NCBI RefSeq assembly: GCF_006974105.1
Contig: NZ_CP036282.1
Span: 3,100,001-3,164,000 of the forward strand
DNA length: 64,000 nt
Origin: Rhodoferax aquaticus
GTDB taxonomy: Bacteria; Pseudomonadota; Gammaproteobacteria; Burkholderiales; Burkholderiaceae_C
Reading direction: 5' to 3'
The position numbers and the translations under genes are program-made. Shown here one piece after another: positions 47,895 to 57,440 of the stretch. Each line of letters begins with the position of its first letter. Positions within the stretch are counted from its first letter, which is position 1. The notes below the pieces were generated by a model. The model had not been told where the DNA came from and did not search any database. It saw nothing but the letters and a program-made list of their open reading frames with translations.

Positions 47895-49805
47895 TTGAAC
47901 AGCAATGCAAACCCAGTGTCAGCCAGAAGGGTCTACAAGCTACCCAGCCCCACAGGCGTTGCGTTGTCCATCATGCAGCTGTGCGAGGATGAGCACGTCA
48001 CCGTAGGCCAAATTGCGAAGCTAGTGCAATCAGATCCCGCTTTAACGGGCCGATTGCTGAAGCAAGCCAACTCGCTAGCCGAGGGTTTACGCCCCGTCAT
48101 GTCCGCCCTTGAGGCGGTCAATCGGCTTGGGCTGCAGTCGGTGCGACTGCTCGCACTCAGTTTTTCTTTGGTAGACCAACATGGGCGCGGTGAGTGTGAA
48201 CACTTCAACTACACCTTGTTTTGGAGTCACGCGTTGCTGATGGCGGTTGCCGTCAAGAACTTGGGAGAGATGCTGAAGCTGGGCATGGCCGACGAGCTCT
48301 TCTCGTGCGGACTGCTGTCACGGGTGGGTTGCCTGGCATTGGCAACAGCCTATCCCGTGGAGTACTCCGCCCTCATGGCGCGCGGTTTGAAGCCACAAGA
48401 ATTGCTGTCTGAAGAACGCAAAGCGCTGGACACCGACCACATTGCCATGACCGACCGCTTACTCAAGCAATGGGGCTTGCCCGGTGCGTTGATAGAGCCA
48501 CTCAAGTTCCATGAGACCCCAGAGGCCAACACCTACGCCCATGGCACCCGGCAATGGCGCTTGGTGTACTTGACGCACTTGAGTTTGCTCATTGCCAACT
48601 TTGTCTTGCACCCCAGCAATGAATCGGCATTTCACATCTCCGAGTTGCGGCTTGTGGCCGGCAAGCTTGGCCTAGACGAAAGTGAATTCACCGAGTGCGT
48701 AGATGACCTGCTTCGGCAGTGGCGCGCCTGGGGCAATAGCCTGAGCGTGCAGGTCAAGGATGTAACTTCTTTCGCCGCAATGAAGGAGTCACAACTTCGC
48801 CCCGACCAGTGCCCAGAAACCCAATGGTTCAAAGTGTTGGTGGCTGGCGAAGACGCGCAAATGGTCGACGTGATCAACACCTACTTGCGCGATGAGTGCA
48901 AGTACGAGACGCTCACCACCAACAACAGCCAAGATGCCCTCAGCCTGGCGCTCAAATTCAAGCCCCACGCGGTGCTAACGCAAGGCTCGGGACCACTCAT
49001 CAGCAGCACACGCTTGTGCCAGGCCATCAAGTCAAATGATTGGAGCCAGCACATCTACGTGATGATGCTGCTCGAAAACGACGACGAGCACCATGTGGTT
49101 GCGGCCTTTGACGCCGGCGTGGACGACTGCCTGCCACAGCCTGTGCATTTGCGTTGCTTGCACGCGCGCCTGCAAGCGCAAGCCCGCTACGTGCGCATCA
49201 GTGAAGCATGGGAGCGAGATCACAAGCGCCTGAGCATGGCGGCCGAAGACTTGGCACAAAGTAATCAGCGTCTGCAGCATTCCGCGCTGACAGACCCACT
49301 CACGTCTTTGGCCAACCGTCGTGCGGGGCTGCACACCTTGGCGCAGGCGTGGTCAAGCGCCAGCCGCAAGTCAACACCCTTTAGCGTCATCAGCATAGAC
49401 ATAGACCACTTCAAGAGCATCAATGACGTGCATGGCCACCTGGTAGGGGACGATGTTCTCAAACTCGTGAGCGAATGCCTTCAGAAACAAGCGCGCAAAG
49501 AGGACACCGTTTGCCGCTGGGGTGGCGAGGAGTTTTTGGTGATCTGCCCCAACCTGGAGCTACGCGAAGGGGCCTACATGGCCGAGCGCATTCGCCAAGC
49601 GATTGCACAACAACCCTACACCACCGACTCTCACAGCATCTACATCACGGCCAGTTTAGGCATCGTGACTTGGGACAGCTACGTGGCCAGCATTGAACAG
49701 CTGTTGGGCAGTGTGGACCAAGCGCTGTATGCCGCCAAGCGCGGTGGGCGCAACTGCGTAGCCGTCCACGCTAAGCAACAGGTGCGGGTATTAAAGGTCG
49801 CTTAG
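47895..49805 (+). CDS. HDOD - degenerate receiver - GGDEF protein (diguanylate cyclase)
   Basis: The 636-residue protein starts at TTG 47895, which is supported by AGGAGA seven bases upstream. An HDOD domain (about 10-235; LPSPTGVALSIMQLCEDE, DPALTGRLLKQANS) is followed by a receiver-like domain (about 309-425) whose phosphoacceptor site reads HAVLTQGSG and whose final Lys is Gln (LPQPV), so it cannot be phosphorylated normally. The C-terminal GGDEF domain has RWGGEEF and an RxxD inhibitory site (RKED) five residues before it. It should make cyclic di-GMP with product inhibition. It is followed by the hydrolase-fold gene after 20 bases. Confidence 0.9.
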   Translation: MNSNANPVSARRVYKLPSPTGVALSIMQLCEDEHVTVGQIAKLVQSDPALTGRLLKQANSLAEGLRPVMSALEAVNRLGLQSVRLLALSFSLVDQHGRGECEHFNYTLFWSHALLMAVAVKNLGEMLKLGMADELFSCGLLSRVGCLALATAYPVEYSALMARGLKPQELLSEERKALDTDHIAMTDRLLKQWGLPGALIEPLKFHETPEANTYAHGTRQWRLVYLTHLSLLIANFVLHPSNESAFHISELRLVAGKLGLDESEFTECVDDLLRQWRAWGNSLSVQVKDVTSFAAMKESQLRPDQCPETQWFKVLVAGEDAQMVDVINTYLRDECKYETLTTNNSQDALSLALKFKPHAVLTQGSGPLISSTRLCQAIKSNDWSQHIYVMMLLENDDEHHVVAAFDAGVDDCLPQPVHLRCLHARLQAQARYVRISEAWERDHKRLSMAAEDLAQSNQRLQHSALTDPLTSLANRRAGLHTLAQAWSSASRKSTPFSVISIDIDHFKSINDVHGHLVGDDVLKLVSECLQKQARKEDTVCRWGGEEFLVICPNLELREGAYMAERIRQAIAQQPYTTDSHSIYITASLGIVTWDSYVASIEQLLGSVDQALYAAKRGGRNCVAVHAKQQVRVLKVA

Positions 49806-49825
49806 TCCAACGTAAGAAAAATCAC

Positions 49826-50674
49826 ATGCGTCTCAGCTCTCCTCCCACTCTATCGTCACTCACGACTCCCGCTGGCTACACACTTACAGTGCACGACTGG
49901 CGAGTGAACGTAGGCACCAACTTGCGGGGCGTGGTGCTCATCGTCCACGGCCTGGGTGAACACGCCGGCAAGTACCACGCACTGGCCAAAGTTTTCAACC
50001 GACTCGGATTTTCAGTGCGGGCTTACGACCAATATGGACATGGCCAATCGCCAGGCAAGTTCGGCAGGCTACTGACACATGCGCAGCTCGTTCAAGATTT
50101 GGAATATGCCGCTGCGCACACTCGGGCGCACATGCCCAAGCGCCTGCCCTTGATCGTGTATGGCTACGGCTTAGGCGGTCTAGTCGCTGCACATTGTGTA
50201 GCGCTGCAACAGCAACGCGTTGACGGGCTGATCCTCTTATCGCCTGCCATGCAGCTCATCGAGAGTCGCGCAAAACAGTGGTCAGTACGGCTCGCGTCCT
50301 ACCTAGTGCCCCATCTCAAAACTAAACTTGCCCACTTTCCCGCCAATGCCAGTGGGAATTCCCTGTATGGGCAGAGCACACCATCGGACCGGCACAGCAC
50401 AAAGCACGTCTCGGCGCGGTTAGCCGCCTACACCCACCTCGCCAAACGCTGTGTACACAGTGCAGCACCGCGTTGGAACACTCCAACGCTGCTGTTGCAA
50501 TCCGAAACAGAAAGCACAACCCACTCACAGACCGGCGCAGAGTTTGCCAAGGCGGTACCGAGCAGGGTATTGGTCACCAAGTACTGCAGCAGCGCGAGTG
50601 ACGAACGCCCTCACCCCACAACGCTGGACGCTGCGTTGCTCGCAGTGCAAACGTGGCTTATCCAACGTTACTAA
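49826..50674 (+). CDS. Alpha/beta-hydrolase fold protein lacking the catalytic serine
   Basis: The 282-residue protein is built like a monoacylglycerol lipase (GVVLIVHGLGEHAGKYHALAKVFNRLGFSVRAYDQYGHGQSPG). The nucleophile elbow, normally GHSMGG, reads GYGLGG, so the Ser is replaced by Gly. The acidic residue after PTLLLQ is also not recognisable (SETESTTH instead of the usual GxxD), and the C-terminal His segment is altered. It is probably not a hydrolase and may serve a binding or regulatory role. The gene is 20 bases from the GGDEF gene, so the two are likely cotranscribed. The ribosome-binding site is weak. Confidence 0.8.
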   Translation: MRLSSPPTLSSLTTPAGYTLTVHDWRVNVGTNLRGVVLIVHGLGEHAGKYHALAKVFNRLGFSVRAYDQYGHGQSPGKFGRLLTHAQLVQDLEYAAAHTRAHMPKRLPLIVYGYGLGGLVAAHCVALQQQRVDGLILLSPAMQLIESRAKQWSVRLASYLVPHLKTKLAHFPANASGNSLYGQSTPSDRHSTKHVSARLAAYTHLAKRCVHSAAPRWNTPTLLLQSETESTTHSQTGAEFAKAVPSRVLVTKYCSSASDERPHPTTLDAALLAVQTWLIQRY

Positions 50675-50753
50675 TGGACAGCGCATAGATGGCTGCGCTA
50701 GTTGGCATGGCCACGCAAAAAACTAAAACAGTAGTTGGACGAAGGAGTCATCG

Positions 50754-52448
50754 ATGAAAAAACTGAGCATACGCGCCCAACTGACGTGGGCATTTGGAGT
50801 GCTTGCCTCCCTGGTGCTTTTGATTTCCGGGTTTGCGTGGCATGCCTTGAACGCTTCCAATGACAACTTGGAGCACTTTGTTAACGGCGTCAACGCGCGT
50901 GCCGCACTGGCAGCCCGTGTGCGTCAAGCGATCGACTTGCGGGCCATCGCGGCCCGGGATTTGGTGATTGCGAGCACACCTGAAGATTTGGCCCAAGCAC
51001 GGTATATCGTTAGGAAGGCGCATGAAGATGTTGCGACCAGTCTGGCTCAACTCAAAAAATTGGCGGAGGTGCCAGATGTAGCGGCGGAGGCCAGAAGCCT
51101 CATCGCAAACATAGACCGCATCGAAAAGGCTTATGCCCCGGTGGCATTGGACATCGTCGATAAGGCCCTGCATGACAAGCGCGACGAGGCAATCGCCAAG
51201 ATCAACGGCGAATGTCGCCCCCTGTTGGCCGCATTGATCACGTTGACGTCGGACTACGCGGAACTGACCGCAACACACTCGGCACAAGACATTGAAGCAG
51301 CCGAGGCGGGTTTCGCGAACCAGCGCAACTTGCTTGTGGGCGTGTGCCTAGTGGCTCTTTTCAGTGCGGTTCTTGCGGGGATATCAATCACCCGCAGCCT
51401 GGATAGATCGCTCGGTGCTGAACCTGCCGAACTGAATGCCATCGTTGACCGCATTGCCCATGGTGACCTGGCCATTGCCCTGGCTGTGCACGCCAAGGAT
51501 CGCAGCAGTGTGCTGGCGACCATGGCCCGCATGCAGCGGTCTTTGGCCGAAGTGGTTTCGCGGGTGCGAAAAGGTTCTGAGAGTGTGTCAACGGCAAGCG
51601 CAGAGATTGCGCATGGCAGCCAAGATCTCTCCGCCCGCACAGAAAGCCAAGCCAGTGCACTGGAACAAACTGCGGCGTCGATGGAAGAGCTTAGCGCCCA
51701 GGTCAAGCACAACGCCGACAACGCATTGCAGGCCAAGCAACTTGCGTCCAGTGCGTCCGCCGTGGCGCTGCGCGGTGGTGAAGTGGTGGGTCGGGTCGTG
51801 AACACCATGCAAGAGATCAACGAATCCTCTCGCAAGATTTTCGACATCATCAGCGTGATTGACGGCATAGCATTCCAAACCAACATCTTGGCCGTGAACG
51901 CTGCAGTAGAGGCCGCCCGTGCGGGGGATGAGGGACGCGGTTTTGCCGTGGTCGCCAGCGAAGTGCGCGCCTTGGCTGGACGCAGTTCAGCCGCCGCCAA
52001 AGAAATCAAAAGCCTGATCAGTGCCAGCGTCGAAAAAGTAGAGCACGGTACGGATCTGGTGGATGAGGCTGGCACCACCATGACCGAAGTCGTGACCTCC
52101 ATCCGCAGGGTGAGCGACTTGGTGGGAGAAATCAGTGCCGCCAGCAGTGAACAGGCTGCAGGCGTGGCTCAGGTGGGTGAAGCGTTGACGCAAATGGAGC
52201 AAACCACCCAGCAAAACGCGGTCTTGGTCGAGCAGATGGCCGCAGCGGCCAGCAGCCTGAAAGCCCAGGCCCAAAAACTCGTGCAAGTGGTGGCAGTGTT
52301 TAAAGTCGGCCGCATCCATCTCGCGTTGTCGCACAACACCAGTGCACCCACACGCACACCCGCCTCACCCTGGCCCAAATCGCCATTCCCCGCGGCCCTG
52401 GCCACAACGATGGTTCACGCCAAGCCGCAGCAAATCCTGCATACCTAA
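50754..52448 (+). CDS. Methyl-accepting chemotaxis protein (four-helix-bundle type)
   Basis: The 564-residue protein has an N-terminal membrane helix (about 11-30), a 4HB-type periplasmic domain, a second helix ([20 protein letters not shown]), a HAMP region and a signalling domain with [51 protein letters not shown]. The C-terminus is Pro/Ala/Thr-rich without a pentapeptide tether. GAAGGAG lies about six bases before the ATG. It sits between the hydrolase-fold gene and a periplasmic binding-like gene. Confidence 0.93.
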   Translation: MKKLSIRAQLTWAFGVLASLVLLISGFAWHALNASNDNLEHFVNGVNARAALAARVRQAIDLRAIAARDLVIASTPEDLAQARYIVRKAHEDVATSLAQLKKLAEVPDVAAEARSLIANIDRIEKAYAPVALDIVDKALHDKRDEAIAKINGECRPLLAALITLTSDYAELTATHSAQDIEAAEAGFANQRNLLVGVCLVALFSAVLAGISITRSLDRSLGAEPAELNAIVDRIAHGDLAIALAVHAKDRSSVLATMARMQRSLAEVVSRVRKGSESVSTASAEIAHGSQDLSARTESQASALEQTAASMEELSAQVKHNADNALQAKQLASSASAVALRGGEVVGRVVNTMQEINESSRKIFDIISVIDGIAFQTNILAVNAAVEAARAGDEGRGFAVVASEVRALAGRSSAAAKEIKSLISASVEKVEHGTDLVDEAGTTMTEVVTSIRRVSDLVGEISAASSEQAAGVAQVGEALTQMEQTTQQNAVLVEQMAAAASSLKAQAQKLVQVVAVFKVGRIHLALSHNTSAPTRTPASPWPKSPFPAALATTMVHAKPQQILHT

Positions 52449-52672
52449 CAAAACCGATGTTTGTGAGCAAAGCAGTATGGGGTGGTCCTGGTTCGGACTC
52501 TTTTTAGCGACTCAGCAAAAGTTTGACGCGTTCGCCTTGGCTGGGTTTGGGCTTTGACCCGGCTCATCCTGAACCGAACGGATGACCTCTAGAGGCCACA
52601 TCAGTCTTCACCTTGCGGTTTGAGCTGCCCTATGTTTAGCCGCATGACTTCGAATGAACGGAGCGATATCCG
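52449..52672. other. Gene-free stretch between the chemoreceptor and binding-like genes
   Basis: About 220 bases with no supported gene. A short CTCTAGAGGCC near 52588 resembles the right end of the intergenic repeat but is too short to call. The last part carries GGAG before the next start. Confidence 0.5.
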
Positions 52673-53584
52673 ATGCAAGTGATGTTGATTTTTTCACTTT
52701 CAAAAATTATTTTTAGCGCAATTACGCTCTTGGTTTGCGCGCAAGCCACGGTGGTTCAGGCGAATGAATTGCCCCTAGCAGTGTTCGCCGAGCGGGTGTC
52801 TCAAATGGACAACTCCATCGTCAAGTTGCGATTTGAGCTCCTCGAATCGGCCTTACAGGCATCAGGCAAGGCCTTCCGCTTAAGCAACTGTCCGTACACA
52901 GAAAGCGATGCATCCGACCTGCGTTACGCCATCTTGGTGAAGCAGGGGAAACAATGCAATGTGGCTGCCACTTCAGGGGGCGCAGATTTCACAAAAGACC
53001 TGTTGCTCGTGCCAATCCCGATTCATCTTGGTGCGGGTGGGTATCGTGTGTTTTTTGCGAACAAAGCAGGCGCAGCTAAAGCCGCGCAAGTTAAAACACT
53101 CGATGATTTAAGGGCCTTAACCATTGGAAGTGGCAAGGCTTGGGCAGATACTGACATCATGCGGGCCGCCCAATTGAAGGTCATCCCCGGCGAGTACGCC
53201 AGGCTGTTCAGGATGATTTCACTCAAGCGTTTCGACTTACTCTCAAGGGGCATCCTCGAAATCAACTCGGAAAAGAAACTTGTTGCAAACGACCCTGATA
53301 TTGAAATCGAACGCAAGCTCCTACTGGTCTACCCCAGTGATCTGTTTTTTTATGTCTCGCCCACCACCCCAGACATCCAAAAAGCAATTGAGGTTGGAAT
53401 GAAAAGACTTCACAAGAGTGGGAAATTGCTAGATCTTTTGAATAACTCTTTCGTGAAACAAGCAAACCTAGCATCGCTGGATATCAAGCACCGAGTGGTG
53501 GTGCACATCGACAATCCCTATATGCCAGCAGCTGAGGCAGCCGCACTGAAGCAATACACCCTTCCTTGGGTAAAGTTGAACTAA
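52673..53584 (+). CDS. Periplasmic solute-binding-like protein
   Basis: The 303-residue protein has a signal peptide (about 1-29, ending VVQANE) and the layout of a type 2 periplasmic binding protein: LRYAILVKQG, then LLLVPIPIHLGAGGYRVFFANK, TLDDLRALTIGSGKAWADTDIMRAAQLKVI, and a C-terminal GMKRLHKSGKLLDLLNNSF. I do not recognise a defined family. No transporter genes accompany it, so it may instead present a ligand to the preceding chemoreceptor or act alone. It is less G+C-rich than PBP1A downstream. GGAG lies nine bases before the ATG. Confidence 0.7.
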   Translation: MQVMLIFSLSKIIFSAITLLVCAQATVVQANELPLAVFAERVSQMDNSIVKLRFELLESALQASGKAFRLSNCPYTESDASDLRYAILVKQGKQCNVAATSGGADFTKDLLLVPIPIHLGAGGYRVFFANKAGAAKAAQVKTLDDLRALTIGSGKAWADTDIMRAAQLKVIPGEYARLFRMISLKRFDLLSRGILEINSEKKLVANDPDIEIERKLLLVYPSDLFFYVSPTTPDIQKAIEVGMKRLHKSGKLLDLLNNSFVKQANLASLDIKHRVVVHIDNPYMPAAEAAALKQYTLPWVKLN

Positions 53585-53626
53585 GAATGTCGATTCAATG
53601 CGGTTTGCCGCCAAAAAAACAACCTT

Positions 53627-53675
53627 GCTATACAAAACATAGCTGCTCGCGCTTATTCCATGTGCGCCAGGGCCA
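53627..53675 (+). repeat. Intergenic repeat copy, upstream of the PBP1A gene
   Basis: GCTATACAAAACATAGC forms the hairpin, followed by TGCTCGCGCTTATTCCATGT and GCGCCAGGGCC. A strong copy of the family seen at 16985. Confidence 0.7.
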
Positions 53676-53853
53676 GTTTTTGCCCTGATTTCTGCACACA
53701 ACTACGGTTTTGAGGCGTGCAAGGCACACCAACCTTAACAAAGCTTTACCTAGGCCCGGCGGGGCCAGCTCCGGCTCTGGGCCACAATACGCCGCCCACC
53801 GCTGGTGTGGGCATGCACCTAACTTGTTGGGCCCTTACCGGGCGAATTGCACT

Positions 53854-56082
53854 ATGAAATGGATTGTGAGCCTTGGGGCTTTGGTGGCGCTGACCGTCAT
53901 CCTTTGCTTGGCCTATGCCTTGCTGATACTGGCGCCCAACCTGCCGCCGCTGGACGCGGTCACCGACTACCAGCCCAAAATTCCCTTGCGCATTTACACC
54001 GCCGACAACGTGTTGATTGGCGAGTTTGGCAAAGAGCACCGCGAGTTTGTCGCCATTAAGGACACGCCGCCCACGCTCAAAAATGCGCTCTTGGCCATTG
54101 AGGACGCGCGCTTTTACGACCATGGCGGTGTGGACCTGGTTGGCGTGGCCCGCGCTATTTTTTCGACCTTCACAGGCGGGGTGAAGCAAGGTGCGTCCAC
54201 CATCACCATGCAAGTGGCGCGCAACTTTTTTCTCACGCAGGAGCGCACGCTCACGCGCAAGCTGACCGAGGTGCTGCTCGCCTACCGCATCGAAAGCGCA
54301 CTGAGCAAAGACCAAATTCTGGAGCTGTACATGAACCAGATTTATCTGGGGCAGCGCAGCTACGGCTTTGCCAGCGCCTCGCGTGCCTACTTTGGCAAGC
54401 CCATGCAGGAGCTGAGCCTGGCCGAGAGTGCCATGCTCGCCGGCGTGCCGCAAAACCCGGCGCGGCACAACCCCGCTGTGAACCCCAAGCGCGCCAAGCA
54501 GCGGCAAATGCTGGTGCTCAAAAGCATGCTCAAGCAAGACCTGATTACCCAGGCCCAGTTTGCCCAAGCCAGCACGGAGCCTATGCACATCAACTCCAGC
54601 CCCGTGTTTGAAACCCATGCCGGGTTTGTGGCCGAAATGGTGCGCCAAAGCGTGTTCGCCCAGTACCAAGACGCAACCTACACCATGGGTCTGAAGGTCA
54701 CGACCACCATCAATAAGGCGGAGCAAGAAGCAGCGTATGAATCTCTGCGTCGCAACGTGCTGGCCTACGACCAGCGCCACGGCTACCGGGGCCCCGAGGC
54801 GTTTATTGATCTGCCCAGCGATGAAGACGCGCGCAACGACGCCATCGATGAGCTGCTGCAAAAGCACCCCAATAGCGACCGTCTCTTGCCCGCCGTGGTG
54901 ACCGAAGTCGCGGGCAAAACCGTCAAGGCCGAGCTGGCCTCTGGCGACACCGTGCAGATCAGCGGCGAAGGCATTGGCTTTGCGGCCAGCGCCCTGCAGG
55001 CCAACGCCAACAAAGACCTCAAAATCCGCCCCGGCGCGCTGATTCGCGTGACCCAAGACGCCAAGAAAAACTGGGCGATCAGCCAGCTGCCCGAGGTGGA
55101 TGCGGCCTATGTCTCGCTCAATGCCCAAAGTGGGGCCTACCGCGCCATGGTCGGCGGCTTTGACTTCAACCGCAAGAACTTCAACCACGTCACCAGCGCG
55201 TGGCGTCAACCGGGCTCGTCGATCAAGCCCTTTATCTACTCGGCGGCGCTGGACAAAGGCTTTGCGCCCAGCACCTTGATCAATGACGTGCAACTCTCAG
55301 CCACCACCACCGACAGCCTGAAGTGGGACCCACGCAATGACGACGGCAAGTACGACGGCCCCACGGCCATGCAAGACGCATTGGCCCAATCCAAAAACGT
55401 GGTCGCCGTGCGCATCTTGAAAGCCATTGGCGCGTCCTACGGGCGCGACTACCTGCCGCGCTTTGGCTTTGACGCCGACAAGCACCCGCTCAATCTCACG
55501 CTGGCCTTGGGCACAGGCTCGGTAACCCCCGTGCAGCTGGCCAGCGCCTACGGGGTGTTTGCCAATGGCGGCTACTTAGTGAGCCCCTGGCTCATCAAAA
55601 CCGTGACGGACGCCAAAGGCAAGGTGCTGTTTGAAGCCAACAAGCCCGACACCCCGGCCGAAGAAGCCCGGGTCATTGAAGCGCGCAACGCCTTTGTGAC
55701 CGACAGCATGCTGCGGGAAGTCACCCGCTCTGGCACGGCCGCGTCGGCCAGCAGCAAACTGGGTCGCCAAGACTTGGCAGGCAAAACCGGAACCACCAGC
55801 GACGCAGTGGATGGCTGGTTTGCAGGCTACGCCAACAATGTGGTGTCGGTAGCTTGGATGGGCTATGACGACCCTAAATCCCTAGGCACGCGCGAATTTG
55901 GCTCCACCTTGGCGCTGCCAATTTGGATTGACAGCATGCGCGCGGCCTTGGCCGGCAGTGCCCCCACAGAACGAACACCGCCCGATACGGTGGTCAACGT
56001 GGACGGGCGCTGGATGTACAGCGAATACGACAACGGTGGACCGCTCAAAACAGTGGGCCTCGACAACCCTGACTCCGACTAG
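53854..56082 (+). CDS. mrcA: Penicillin-binding protein 1A
   Basis: This class A enzyme of 742 residues has one N-terminal helix (about 3-26), a glycosyltransferase domain with the catalytic Glu83 in LLAIEDARFYDHGGVD, GASTITMQVARNFFLTQERTLTRK and AMLAGVPQNPARHNP, an inserted OB-like domain, and a transpeptidase domain with the active Ser in PGSSIKPFIYSAAL, SKN in LAQSKNVVAV and KTGT in LAGKTGTTSDAVDGWF. It polymerises and cross-links peptidoglycan. The ATG at 53854 places the membrane helix at the start; the open frame from 53710 would add 48 unrelated residues. Convergent with the SGNH gene. Confidence 0.94.
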   Translation: MKWIVSLGALVALTVILCLAYALLILAPNLPPLDAVTDYQPKIPLRIYTADNVLIGEFGKEHREFVAIKDTPPTLKNALLAIEDARFYDHGGVDLVGVARAIFSTFTGGVKQGASTITMQVARNFFLTQERTLTRKLTEVLLAYRIESALSKDQILELYMNQIYLGQRSYGFASASRAYFGKPMQELSLAESAMLAGVPQNPARHNPAVNPKRAKQRQMLVLKSMLKQDLITQAQFAQASTEPMHINSSPVFETHAGFVAEMVRQSVFAQYQDATYTMGLKVTTTINKAEQEAAYESLRRNVLAYDQRHGYRGPEAFIDLPSDEDARNDAIDELLQKHPNSDRLLPAVVTEVAGKTVKAELASGDTVQISGEGIGFAASALQANANKDLKIRPGALIRVTQDAKKNWAISQLPEVDAAYVSLNAQSGAYRAMVGGFDFNRKNFNHVTSAWRQPGSSIKPFIYSAALDKGFAPSTLINDVQLSATTTDSLKWDPRNDDGKYDGPTAMQDALAQSKNVVAVRILKAIGASYGRDYLPRFGFDADKHPLNLTLALGTGSVTPVQLASAYGVFANGGYLVSPWLIKTVTDAKGKVLFEANKPDTPAEEARVIEARNAFVTDSMLREVTRSGTAASASSKLGRQDLAGKTGTTSDAVDGWFAGYANNVVSVAWMGYDDPKSLGTREFGSTLALPIWIDSMRAALAGSAPTERTPPDTVVNVDGRWMYSEYDNGGPLKTVGLDNPDSD

Positions 56083-56112
56083 GCCAGCGCTCACGCGGGC
56101 TTGGAGTTTGGA

Positions 56113-57435
56113 CTAGCACCCTGCCGCTGGCGTATTGCCAAAAGGCTTGGGTAAGGCTTGCAACAGGGTGCGAGCCAAAGCTTCTTGCATGCCATGCACG
56201 TTCCCAGGCGCGCCGTAACCGGGCTCAGTAATCCAGCCGGGAAAGTTCGCGCCGGGCACGATCTTCAAGGGGTTGGCGGCGGAACCAAAAATGGCTTTGT
56301 AACGGCTAATGACCGTGTAGCCCAGCGGCTCCGCATTTGCGTAAATGGTGCGATTGCGCTCACTCCAGCCTTGGGCTTGGCTGGCGATGGTGGCACCAAT
56401 GTCGACCCAAAAGTACTGCGCTTTCGGTGCAAGTGCACGCAGTCTTTGCATGAGCTCCACTTGCGCGTCAGCAAAGGACACCTCACTTTGGTTGGTGCCC
56501 AACACGATCACAATCACCTGTGCTTTGGCGATAGCCGCACTGTCCAAGTCCACGCTGTCTAGTGCGGACTTTTTAATGGTCACGCCGGGAAACGTGATTG
56601 AACGACCCACGTCGTAGCTAATCAGTGCGGAGCCTCCGAGCTGAGCCTCCAACTTGGCCTCCAGCCCATCGAGATGCAGGCCATAACTAATGGAGTCGCC
56701 CAGTATGTAACTATTGAGCGCGCCTTTGCGACTGCAGCGCACCACAGATTTCACAGGTTGCGTGATGCTGTCAATCAAGGCCTGTGACAGTTCGGAATAG
56801 AAACCGTGCAGATTGCCCGGCCCACCATAGCCTTCCTCGGTAGGCGAATTGGGAAAATTTTGCCCCGGCTTGATATTGAGGGGGTCCGCCTCGGGGCCAA
56901 AGATAGCCTTGTAGCGGCTTACCACGCTGTAACCCAAAGGTACGGCGTTGTCATAGATGGTTTTATTGCGGGCGCTCCAACTGGCTGCTTGGGGCGCAAT
57001 GGTCGAGGCAATATCCACCCAAAAGTAACGTGCCTTGGGGGCAACGGCCTTGAGCTTTTGCAGCAGTTGTGCTTGGCTTTCTGCAAAGTTGGGTTCTATT
57101 TGGTTCATGCCCAGCACCAAGACCACCACTTGCGCACTGGCAATAAAGTCTTTGTCGAGGTCTACGCTTTCCAGTGCACTCTTCTTCACTTGATTGCCTG
57201 GGGTGGTGATGGAGCGCGCACCGTCGTAGTTGATGCGCACCTCACCGCCTAAACGGGTTTTCAGCTTGGTCTCAAGCCCATCCAAGGACAGGCCATAGGC
57301 AATGGAGTCGCCCAAGACATACACATTCTCAGCCGCTTGGGCGGGGGCCATGGCCACACACCAAGTGAGCAGCAAAGCCCACAGGCCTTGAAAGCAGCCA
57401 TGACCTAGCCAGCGGTTGGAATGGGTAGTCTTCAT
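56113..57435 (-). CDS. Exported protein with two tandem SGNH-hydrolase domains
   Basis: The product has 440 residues, a signal peptide (about 1-35) and two copies of one domain, residues about 37-225 and 241-428, which agree at most positions. Each has the GDS block (Ser44; Ser248), a GxN block (Asn111 in LGMNQ; Asn315 in LGTNQ), the segment YFWVDI, and a His block (His210 in GNLHG; His414 in GNVHG). The Asp usually three residues before the His is Gly in both. The fold suggests an esterase or acetyl hydrolase of glycans or lipids, substrate unknown. The start is five bases after the RND pump stop, so it is translated with the efflux operon. Confidence 0.75.
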   Translation of the reverse strand: MKTTHSNRWLGHGCFQGLWALLLTWCVAMAPAQAAENVYVLGDSIAYGLSLDGLETKLKTRLGGEVRINYDGARSITTPGNQVKKSALESVDLDKDFIASAQVVVLVLGMNQIEPNFAESQAQLLQKLKAVAPKARYFWVDIASTIAPQAASWSARNKTIYDNAVPLGYSVVSRYKAIFGPEADPLNIKPGQNFPNSPTEEGYGGPGNLHGFYSELSQALIDSITQPVKSVVRCSRKGALNSYILGDSISYGLHLDGLEAKLEAQLGGSALISYDVGRSITFPGVTIKKSALDSVDLDSAAIAKAQVIVIVLGTNQSEVSFADAQVELMQRLRALAPKAQYFWVDIGATIASQAQGWSERNRTIYANAEPLGYTVISRYKAIFGSAANPLKIVPGANFPGWITEPGYGAPGNVHGMQEALARTLLQALPKPFGNTPAAGC

Positions 57436-57440
57436 CAAAT

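Noticed and set aside
53746..55293. Long minus-strand frame of 515 codons opposite the PBP1A gene
   Set aside because: The plus strand encodes an unmistakable class A penicillin-binding protein; the opposite frame is a compositional shadow.
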